Below are positions 1-5,202 of a stretch of 5,510 nucleotides of DNA, one piece after another (position 1 is the stretch's first letter; each line of letters starts with the position of its first letter). The notes under the pieces were generated by a model. The model was not told the DNA's origin. It worked only from the letters and a program-made list of their open reading frames with translations, and did not search any database. The position numbers and the translations under genes are program-made. Origin of the DNA: Burkholderiales bacterium (GTDB taxonomy: Bacteria; Pseudomonadota; Gammaproteobacteria; Burkholderiales; Burkholderiaceae_C); the NCBI GenBank assembly GCA_025352345.1, contig JANXTP010000314.1, forward strand, positions 1 through 5,510, written 5' to 3'.

Positions 1-1230
1 CTTTTCGACGCCCAAGCCATCCTTGCTGACCAGCTCGACGCGCTTGAAAAACGCGCTGCGGGCACGGCCATCGATTTGTCCTTGCTCACCGACGGCCTGG
101 AAGCCGAGCGTGAGCAAGGCATCACCATCGATGTGGCTTACCGCTACTTCGCGACCAAGCAGCGCAAATTCATCATTGCCGACGCGCCAGGTCACGAGCA
201 ATACACCCGCAACATGGTCACCGCTGCGGCAGGCAGTGACGCGGCCGTGGTGCTGGTCGACATCACCAAGCTCGACCTCAGCGCCAACCCCATGCCGTTG
301 CTGGCACAAACCCGCCGCCACGCGCTGTTGGCGCAGTTGCTGCGCGTGCCGAACATCGTGTTTGCGGTGAACAAGATAGACGCCACAGCCAACCCCGGCG
401 CCGCATTTGCGGCCACGCGCGACGCGCTGGTGAAGTTTGCAAAACAAGCGGGCATCGAGGTGGCGGGCATCGTGCCGGTGTCGGCCCTGCGCGGTGACAA
501 CGTCACGCAGACCGTCGTCACCGACGGCACCGACTGGAGCAGCTGGTACAGCGGCCCGACGCTGCTGCAGTTGCTCGAATCGCTGCCTGTCGCGCAGGAG
601 CGCACCGAAGGCGACCTGCTGATCCCGGTGCAATACGTCGCACGCGATGACGGTGACGGCAAGTCTGGCGGAACAGGCGTCGGCCACCAGCCGCGCAGTC
701 TCTTCGGTCGCATCGCGCACGGCAGCGTGAAAGCCGGCGATGAGGTGCAGATTTTCCCGAGCGGCGAACGCGCCGTGGTGGCCGAGGTCCGGTTGGCGGG
801 CAGCGTGGTGGATCACGTCGAGGCCGGCTGGTCGGCCGGCGTCGTGCTCGACCGCCAGCTCGATGTGTCGCGCGGCGACTGGATCGCCACGCCGAACAGC
901 GTCACCGGGCGGCAGAGCTTTGCTGCAACGCTCGCGTGGCTGGACACCGAACCGGCCGTCGTGGGCCGCAAGTACTGGGTGCGCCACGGCAACCGCTGGG
1001 TGCAGGCGCGCATCGCCGGCATCGAGAACCGGCTCGACATCCACACCCTCGATGTCGTCGATGCCAACCAGCTCGGTGTCAACGAGATCGGCCGCGTGAT
1101 CGTCGAGACGCAGCAGCCCCTGCCGGTGGAAGCCTATGCGTCCAATCGCAGCGGCGGCGCCCTGATCGTGGTCGACCCGACCACCAACCGCACCAGCGGC
1201 GCGTTGCTGGTGCAGGCCAGCGCAGCCTGA
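1..1230 (+). CDS. cysN: Sulfate adenylyltransferase subunit 1 (CysN), 5' end missing
   Basis: CysN is the GTPase subunit of ATP sulfurylase. With CysD it makes adenosine 5'-phosphosulfate from ATP and sulfate in the cytoplasm, the first step of sulfate assimilation. The frame is open from base 1, giving 409 residues to the TGA. About 45 N-terminal residues, including the P-loop (GSVDDGKST in E. coli), lie upstream of the window. Visible signatures are the switch region EREQGITIDVAYRYF, G3 as DAPGHEQYTRNM (nt 181-216; E. coli has DTPGH), G4 NKID (nt 370-381) and G5 SAL (nt 481-489), then WYSGPTLL and EF-Tu-like beta-barrel domains. It ends without an APS kinase domain, so it is CysN rather than a CysNC/NodQ fusion. 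An insertion of about 8 residues precedes the QTRRH motif. The TTG at 76 is internal, not a start. cobA follows after 14 nt, presumably in the same operon. Confidence 0.96.
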   Translation, partial: LFDAQAILADQLDALEKRAAGTAIDLSLLTDGLEAEREQGITIDVAYRYFATKQRKFIIADAPGHEQYTRNMVTAAAGSDAAVVLVDITKLDLSANPMPLLAQTRRHALLAQLLRVPNIVFAVNKIDATANPGAAFAATRDALVKFAKQAGIEVAGIVPVSALRGDNVTQTVVTDGTDWSSWYSGPTLLQLLESLPVAQERTEGDLLIPVQYVARDDGDGKSGGTGVGHQPRSLFGRIAHGSVKAGDEVQIFPSGERAVVAEVRLAGSVVDHVEAGWSAGVVLDRQLDVSRGDWIATPNSVTGRQSFAATLAWLDTEPAVVGRKYWVRHGNRWVQARIAGIENRLDIHTLDVVDANQLGVNEIGRVIVETQQPLPVEAYASNRSGGALIVVDPTTNRTSGALLVQASAA

Positions 1231-1244
1231 CGACGCTGCCCCCC

Positions 1245-2057
1245 ATGCCTGCCTTCACCGCCTCCACCCAACCAACAGCCGTGCCGATGGGCCGCGTCGC
1301 TTTCGTGGGTGCGGGGCCGGGCCAGGCTGATCTGATCACGCTGCGCGGCGCCCAGCGCCTGGCGGAGGCCGCGGTGGTGCTGAGCGATGCGTTGGCCGAC
1401 CCGGCACTGCGCGAGCTGGCCCCACAGGCGCGCTGGTTGCACGTGGGCAAGCGAGGCTATGGCGACAGCACGGGCCAGGAAGCCATCAACGCACTGTTGA
1501 TCAAATGTGCCCGCGACGTGGGCCATGCCGGGCTGGTGGTGCGACTGAAGGGGGGCGACCCCAGTGTGTTCGGCCGCCTCGAAGAAGAACTGCAGGCCAT
1601 GTCCGCGGCTGGCGTCGCCTGCGAAGTGGTCCCGGGCGTGACTGCAGCACTGGCCGCCGCCGCATCCGCGCAGCGCCCGCTGACACGGCGCGGTGTCGGC
1701 CGCAGCGTCAGCTTCGCCACGGCGATGACCGCCAGCGGCACCCCTGACGCCGGCGCATGCGGCCACGCCGACACCGAGGTGTTCTACATGGCGGGCAAGC
1801 AACTCGGTGCCCTGTCACGCAAGCTGGTACGGGCGGGTTGGCTTGGCGACACCGCGGTGAGCGTGGTCTCGCGAGCGGGCTGGCCCGACGAACTCAGCAG
1901 CGACCACATCGTTGCCAGCCTGGGCCAAGCCACCATGCTGCACGCCGGTCGGCCCACGGTGGTCGTGGTCGGTGCCGGGGCGAGCGCACTCAACCCGGTC
2001 AAATCGCCAGTCGTCAAGAAGGCTTGCGCACCTTGGACCGCCGCACTGAACACGTAA
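1245..2057 (+). CDS. cobA: Uroporphyrinogen-III C-methyltransferase (SUMT)
   Basis: This enzyme transfers two methyl groups from S-adenosylmethionine to uroporphyrinogen III, giving precorrin-2, the precursor of siroheme and of cobalamin. The product is 270 residues, the usual size of a stand-alone SUMT without the CysG dehydrogenase/ferrochelatase half. Signatures are the N-terminal VGAGPGQADLITLRGA loop (residues 21-36), VRLKGGDPSVFGR (99-111), EVVPGVTAA, and FYMAGKQ near the cofactor site. The common AGIPLTHR motif reads SAQRPLTRR here, a visible deviation. The ATG at 1245 was chosen as the first in-frame start after cysN. It has no clear ribosome-binding site, and GTG 1281 or ATG 1287 (just ahead of the VAFVGAGPG core) are possible alternatives. 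Placement 14 nt after cysN suggests it supplies siroheme to sulfite reductase. Its TAA stop overlaps the -10 box of the putative fdxA promoter. Confidence 0.93.
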   Translation: MPAFTASTQPTAVPMGRVAFVGAGPGQADLITLRGAQRLAEAAVVLSDALADPALRELAPQARWLHVGKRGYGDSTGQEAINALLIKCARDVGHAGLVVRLKGGDPSVFGRLEEELQAMSAAGVACEVVPGVTAALAAAASAQRPLTRRGVGRSVSFATAMTASGTPDAGACGHADTEVFYMAGKQLGALSRKLVRAGWLGDTAVSVVSRAGWPDELSSDHIVASLGQATMLHAGRPTVVVVGAGASALNPVKSPVVKKACAPWTAALNT

Positions 2058-2060
2058 AAT
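2033..2060 (+). promoter_or_regulatory. Putative sigma70-type promoter for fdxA and the reductase
   Basis: A -35-like TTGGAC (2033-2038) and a -10-like TAAAAT (2055-2060, five of six consensus bases) are separated by 16 bp. The -10 box begins on the TAA stop codon of cobA, so the promoter lies in the last codons of that gene. Transcription would start near 2067, leaving a leader of about 64 nt before fdxA. This fits a separate transcript for fdxA and the reductase, but the -35 box is weak and read-through from cobA is also possible. Confidence 0.45.
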
Positions 2061-2063
2061 CTC

Positions 2064-2089
2064 GGGGTGATGCGGTTGGCATCCACCTC
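2064..2089 (+). terminator. Hairpin with short T-rich tail between cobA and fdxA
   Basis: Bases 2064-2073 pair with 2079-2089 to give a 10-bp stem with one bulged C (2083), one G-U pair and a 5-nt loop GGTTG. The tail TCTTTTC follows at 2090-2096. This could be a weak intrinsic terminator for the cysN-cobA transcript. It would also sit at the very 5' end of a transcript from the putative promoter at 2033-2060, where it might stabilise the fdxA mRNA or attenuate transcription. The T tract is short and interrupted, so the terminator reading is uncertain. Confidence 0.4.
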
Positions 2090-2130
2090 TCTTTTCAACC
2101 CTGCTTTCGCAGTTTCACCGAGCCTGAGTC

Positions 2131-2457
2131 ATGACCCACGTCGTCACCGAATCCTGCATCCGCTGCAAATACACCGACTGCGTGGATGTGTGTCCCGTCG
2201 ACTGCTTCCGCGAAGGCCCGAACTTCCTGACGATCGATCCCGACGAGTGCATCGATTGCGCGGTGTGCATACCCGAGTGCCCGGTCAACGCGATCATGCC
2301 GGAGGAAGACGTGCCTGGCGACCAGCAGCACATGATCAAGCTGAACGCTGAGCTGTCACGCATCGGCTGGCCCAGCATCACCAAGCGCAAGATGGCGCTG
2401 CCCGGCGCCGACGAATGGAAAGACAAGACCGGCAAGCTGTCGGAATTGATCCGCTGA
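2131..2457 (+). CDS. fdxA: Seven-iron ferredoxin FdxA (3Fe-4S/4Fe-4S)
   Basis: A small cytoplasmic electron carrier of 108 residues, closely resembling Azotobacter ferredoxin I from the start through CIRCKYTDCVDVCPVDCF and PDECIDCAVC to the C-terminal GKL motif. Matching the cysteines to that protein, C9, C17 and C50 would bind the 3Fe-4S cluster, and C21, C40, C43 and C46 the 4Fe-4S cluster. C12 and C25 correspond to the non-ligand cysteines, so all expected ligands are present. The ATG at 2131 gives the canonical N-terminus MTHVVTESC. The ribosome-binding site is weak (GAG-type). The gene lies 73 nt after cobA and 16 nt before a ferredoxin--NADP(+) reductase, its likely redox partner. The physiological electron acceptor is not shown by the sequence; siroheme sulfite reductase is an inference from the neighbouring sulfate-assimilation genes. 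Confidence 0.96.
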   Translation: MTHVVTESCIRCKYTDCVDVCPVDCFREGPNFLTIDPDECIDCAVCIPECPVNAIMPEEDVPGDQQHMIKLNAELSRIGWPSITKRKMALPGADEWKDKTGKLSELIR

Positions 2458-2473
2458 ACACCCCGTCTCACAC

Positions 2474-3523
2474 ATGAGCGCGCCGATCCACACCGACGCG
2501 CTGGTGATCGGTGCGGGGCCGGTCGGCCTGTTTCAGGTCTTTCAGCTCGGTCTGCAGGAGATCCGCTGCCACGTCGTCGACAGCCTGCCCGCCCCGGGCG
2601 GCCAGTGCCTGGCGCTGTACCCTGACAAACCGATCTACGACATCCCTGCGGTACCGGTGTGCACCGGCCGTGAGTTGATTGATCGCTTGCTGGTGCAGAT
2701 TGCGCCGATGAATGCGACGTTTCACTTGTCGCAACAGGTCAGCAGGGTCACACCGATGAGCGACGGGCACTTCGAGGTCGATACCTCGGCAGGCTCCCGA
2801 TTTGTCGCCCGCACGATCTTCATCGCGGGTGGTGTCGGCGCCTTCGTGCCGCGACAACTGAAGCTCGACGGCAGCGAACCGTTCATCGGCCGGCAGGTGT
2901 TTCACAGTGGCGACGCCATCCCGCCTGCTGCCGACCGGCATGTGGTCGTCTTGGGTGAAGACGACGCAGCGCTTGAAGTGGCGTTGGCGCTGGCCGACGC
3001 AGAAGCACATCGACCGGCCAGCGTCACGCTGATGCACCGCCGCGACGCGTTCAAGGCGGCTCCCGCGCTCGTTGAACGGATGCGTGCAGCGTGTGACGCC
3101 AGCCGCATGCGCTTCGTTGCCGGACAAGCGGTCGGCTTCGACGCCAGCGGCGGCACACTGACGCAGCTGAACATCAACGGCGCAAACAGCAGCACCACCT
3201 CGCTGCCCGCCGACCTGCTGCTGGTGCTGTGGGGCCTGAGCCCCAAACTCGGGCCGATCGCCGACTGGGGCCTGAAGCTCGAACGCAAGCAGGTCGTGGT
3301 CGATACCGAGAGGTTCGAAACCAGCGTGCCGGGCATCTTTGCGGTCGGCGACGTGAACACCTACCCGGGCAAGAAAAAGCTGATCGTCTGCGGCTTCCAC
3401 GAGGCGACGATGGCCGCCTACGCCGCAGCTGCCATCGTGTTCCCTGATCGGCCGGTGCAAGTGCAGTACACGACGACCAGCACGCGGCTGCATCGCCTGC
3501 TGGGGGTGGCACCCGCGCCGTGA
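2474..3523 (+). CDS. Ferredoxin--NADP(+) reductase, thioredoxin-reductase-like type
   Basis: A 349-residue FAD flavoprotein expected to move electrons between NADP(H) and ferredoxin. Domain order: FAD-binding Rossmann motif GAGPVG (residues 13-18), PGGQC (41-45), YPDKPIYDIP (49-58), an NAD(P)-binding domain around 157-195 containing HRRD (188-191), then the second FAD segment beginning GIFAVGDVNTYPG (from residue 287) and CGFHEA. The C-terminal YTTTSTRLHRLLG matches the tail typical of this FNR subfamily. There is no CxxC pair, which separates it from true thioredoxin reductases. One oddity is that the dinucleotide loop, usually GGGDSA, reads GEDDAA at 161-166, losing conserved glycines. It starts 16 nt after fdxA without an obvious ribosome-binding site, so translation may be coupled. 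It could alternatively be annotated simply as an NAD(P)/FAD-dependent oxidoreductase, but adjacency to fdxA supports the FNR role. Confidence 0.9.
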   Translation: MSAPIHTDALVIGAGPVGLFQVFQLGLQEIRCHVVDSLPAPGGQCLALYPDKPIYDIPAVPVCTGRELIDRLLVQIAPMNATFHLSQQVSRVTPMSDGHFEVDTSAGSRFVARTIFIAGGVGAFVPRQLKLDGSEPFIGRQVFHSGDAIPPAADRHVVVLGEDDAALEVALALADAEAHRPASVTLMHRRDAFKAAPALVERMRAACDASRMRFVAGQAVGFDASGGTLTQLNINGANSSTTSLPADLLLVLWGLSPKLGPIADWGLKLERKQVVVDTERFETSVPGIFAVGDVNTYPGKKKLIVCGFHEATMAAYAAAAIVFPDRPVQVQYTTTSTRLHRLLGVAPAP

Positions 3524-3558
3524 TGCGGGACGTGATGCCGCCTGCTGTACCGCGTCAC
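3520..3558. repeat. Inverted repeat spanning the reductase stop codon; possible weak terminator
   Basis: GTGATGCGG (3520-3528) pairs with CCGCGTCAC (3550-3558) over 9 bp with a single G-U pair and a 21-nt loop. A near-copy of the left arm, GTGATGCCG (3532-3540), lies inside the loop, so there is also an 8-of-9 direct repeat at 12-nt spacing. The sequence after the stem is CAAATTTAG, not a T run, so an intrinsic terminator is doubtful. It sits where a 3' structure for the fdxA-reductase transcript would be expected. Confidence 0.3.
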
Positions 3559-3588
3559 CAAATTTAGTTACATGTCCACCCCCGGATC

Positions 3589-3597
3589 AAGGGGAAG
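3589..3597 (+). promoter_or_regulatory. Strong Shine-Dalgarno-like site before ATG 3603, out of frame with the response regulator
   Basis: AAGGGGAAG lies 5 nt ahead of an ATG at 3603. That ATG opens a 66-codon frame (3603-3803) overlapping the response-regulator start in a different frame. The predicted peptide is arginine-rich and resembles no family I know, so I do not call it a gene. An AT-rich patch at 3558-3574 just upstream could hold a promoter, but I see no convincing -35/-10 pair. The site may initiate a leader peptide or be a remnant of a differently framed start. Confidence 0.4.
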
Positions 3598-3681
3598 CAC
3601 CGATGACGTCAGAGGTAACGCGGGACAACCATCAGGCAGCGCATGATCTTTGCGCCGTTGCACGTGAACGAGGGCGAGGCC

Positions 3682-4170
3682 ATGGACATGACCGAAACCG
3701 ACGCGACGCGACGCGACATCCGCGGCTCCGTTCTCTGCATCGAGGACGACCCGGTCAGCCGGGAACTGGTCGAAGCCCTGCTGGCCGCATTCCCAACGGT
3801 TGATCTACGCTTGGCGGCCGATGGCCGCTCCGGCATCCGTGCGGCGCTCGACGCGATGCCCGATGTGATCCTGCTGGACATGCACCTGCCCGACATCGGC
3901 GGCCTGGAGGTGGTGCGCGCCCTCAATCAGCACATCGCCGAAGGCGAATGCCAGGTGATCCTGCTGACCGGCGACAAGCTGACCTTCGACATCGTCAAGG
4001 CGATGAGCCTGGGGGCACGCGAATACTGGTTGAAGCCGCTGTCACTGGACCGCTTGCAAGGCGACCTGCCCCGGGTGCTGGACACCCTGCACGCCGAGCG
4101 GCAAGACGCGGTGGAAAGTTCACTGAAACCAGGGTCGCGCTGGATCTCGGCCTCCAGCACCCATCACTGA
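3682..4170 (+). CDS. Single-domain response regulator (CheY-like receiver)
   Basis: A stand-alone receiver protein of 162 residues, presumably phosphorylated by a histidine kinase not encoded here. From the ATG at 3682 the key residues are the acidic cluster E21-D22-D23 (VLCIEDDP), phospho-acceptor D66 (ILLDMHLPD), T96 (ILLTGD), Y115 and K118 (EYWLKPL). The receiver ends near residue 130. The remaining roughly 30 residues form a tail with no DNA-binding or enzymatic domain. ATG 3682 is preferred because AGGG (3671-3674) lies 7 nt upstream; ATG 3688 is equally compatible and ATG 3643 would add 13 residues. The N-terminus contains three tandem GACGC units (3700-3714). The gene overlaps the end of the opposing ylqF by 7 nt. 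Its target and pathway cannot be told from the sequence. Confidence 0.88.
   Translation: MDMTETDATRRDIRGSVLCIEDDPVSRELVEALLAAFPTVDLRLAADGRSGIRAALDAMPDVILLDMHLPDIGGLEVVRALNQHIAEGECQVILLTGDKLTFDIVKAMSLGAREYWLKPLSLDRLQGDLPRVLDTLHAERQDAVESSLKPGSRWISASSTHH
3700..3717 (+). repeat. (GACGC)3 short tandem repeat in the response-regulator N-terminus
   Basis: Three perfect 5-bp GACGC units (3700-3714) followed by a partial GAC (3715-3717) encode part of the TDATRRD stretch before the receiver domain. The unit length is not a multiple of three, so gain or loss of one copy shifts the frame. Three copies is a short tract and may be chance in GC-rich DNA. Confidence 0.6.
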
Positions 4171-5117
4171 TCTTTGGCCGCAGCCGGCGCTTTGGCCCGA
4201 GACCGCGAACCGGTTTTTGCCCTTGACTCGCGCTGGGCGGCGCGCTCCGCCTCCTTCACCACCGCTTCGGCCTGCCAACGCAGCCAGTCCCGCGGCGTTT
4301 CCAGCGTGATGCGCCCCACGCTGCCCGAGCGAAAGTCGTGCAGCACGATCTCGGCGGCCTTCTGCAGGCTGATGCGCCCGCCGGGCAGCACGGCACCGCG
4401 TTGGCGGCCGATCGCAGCCAGTCGTTCGTCATCGGTGCGGGCGACCGACGCATCGAGCCGGTAACGCTGCTCGACCTGAGCGGGGTAGTCGCGGTTCAGC
4501 GCGGCCAACAACATCAACGCCACGTCCTCGTCGTCATAGGCATTGCGCCCCACTGCGCCGCTGGCGGCCAGGTGGTAGCCGCTTTGCTCCACCACGATGC
4601 GCGGCCACAGCATGCCGGGCGTGTCGTACAGGTAGAAATCGTTGGCGATGACGATCTTCTGTTCGAGCTTGGTGATGCCGGGCTCGTCACCGGTCTTCGC
4701 CGCGACGCGGCCGGCCAGCGAGTTGATCACCGTCGATTTTCCGACGTTGGGGATGCCGCAGATCAGCACCCGCAACGGCTTGACCATGCCACCGCGCAGC
4801 GGCGCCAGCTGGCGGCAGGCATCGACAACGCGGTGCACCGGCGCGCCGGCCCGCCCATCGAGTGCAACCGCCTGAGTCGCTGACTGCGCATTGAAGTAAT
4901 CGATCCACAGTGAGGTTCGCTGCGGATCAGCCAGATCCTGCTTGTTGAGGACTTTCAGCGCAGGCTTGCCACGCGTCAGATCGGCCAGCAGCGGGTTCCC
5001 GCTCGACCCGGGCAACCGGGCGTCGAGCATCTCGATCACCACATCGATCGCCTTGACCCGTTCGATGATGGCCTTCTTGGTCGCATTCATGTGACCTGGA
5101 AACCATTGAACAGGCAT
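4164..5117 (-). CDS. ylqF: Ribosome biogenesis GTPase YlqF/RbgA
   Basis: A circularly permuted GTPase of 317 residues; family members act in late assembly of the large ribosomal subunit (shown for B. subtilis RbgA). The N-terminal QWFPGHM (residues 4-10) and DARLP (32-36) are family hallmarks. The G motifs run in permuted order: G4 NKQD (58-61), then the P-loop GIPNVGKST (121-129), G2 PGIT (146-149) and G3 DTPG (165-168). A C-terminal helical domain follows, including LPGGRISLQKAAEIVLHDFRSG split around residues 240-270, and a basic Arg/Lys/Ala-rich tail that makes it longer than the 282-residue B. subtilis protein. The ATG at 5117 is supported by the canonical N-terminus and by AAGAAAG 6 nt upstream. 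Its TGA overlaps the end of the convergent response-regulator gene. A weak promoter may lie at 5150-5178. Confidence 0.95.
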   Translation of the reverse strand: MPVQWFPGHMNATKKAIIERVKAIDVVIEMLDARLPGSSGNPLLADLTRGKPALKVLNKQDLADPQRTSLWIDYFNAQSATQAVALDGRAGAPVHRVVDACRQLAPLRGGMVKPLRVLICGIPNVGKSTVINSLAGRVAAKTGDEPGITKLEQKIVIANDFYLYDTPGMLWPRIVVEQSGYHLAASGAVGRNAYDDEDVALMLLAALNRDYPAQVEQRYRLDASVARTDDERLAAIGRQRGAVLPGGRISLQKAAEIVLHDFRSGSVGRITLETPRDWLRWQAEAVVKEAERAAQRESRAKTGSRSRAKAPAAAKDQ

Positions 5118-5149
5118 CGTCAGCTTTCTTCGGCCGGAAGTGACCGTTC

Positions 5150-5178
5150 ATTGCATTTTGATCTGGCGGACCGTGCAA
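5150..5178 (-). promoter_or_regulatory. Weak candidate promoter for ylqF
   Basis: On the minus strand, TTGCAC (5173-5178) and TGCAAT (5150-5155) are spaced 17 bp apart, with 3 and 4 matches to the -35 and -10 consensus. The spacing is ideal but the boxes are poor. The -35 overlaps a small inverted repeat, ACCGT-GCAA-ACGGT (5170-5183). ylqF might equally be read from the gene upstream, since only 85 nt separate them. Confidence 0.22.
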
Positions 5179-5202
5179 ACGGTGCGAGATCACAACGATC
5201 GA

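Noticed and set aside
936..1244. In-frame extension of cobA upstream into cysN
   Set aside because: The extra 103 codons are Arg/His/Pro-rich shadow sequence of cysN; the SUMT domain begins only after 1245.
1134..1802. A 222-codon minus-strand open frame spanning the end of cysN and most of cobA
   Set aside because: It is antisense to two recognised genes, with low-complexity composition and no domain.
2468..3493. A 341-codon open frame on the minus strand opposite the ferredoxin reductase
   Set aside because: It is a codon-position shadow of a well-supported GC-rich gene; the product is His/Arg/Asp-rich without any family motif.
3603..3803. A 66-codon plus-strand ORF with a strong ribosome-binding site
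   Set aside because: The product is arginine-rich and unlike any family I know, and most of it overlaps the receiver gene. Kept only as a finding about translation start, not as a gene.
4338..4883. A 181-codon plus-strand open frame inside ylqF
   Set aside because: It is antisense to the YlqF GTPase core; the composition is typical of a shadow frame and no motif is present.
5170..5183. Small hairpin ACCGT-GCAA-ACGGT between the CobW-like gene and ylqF as a terminator
   Set aside because: The stem has only 5 bp and no T run follows on either strand.
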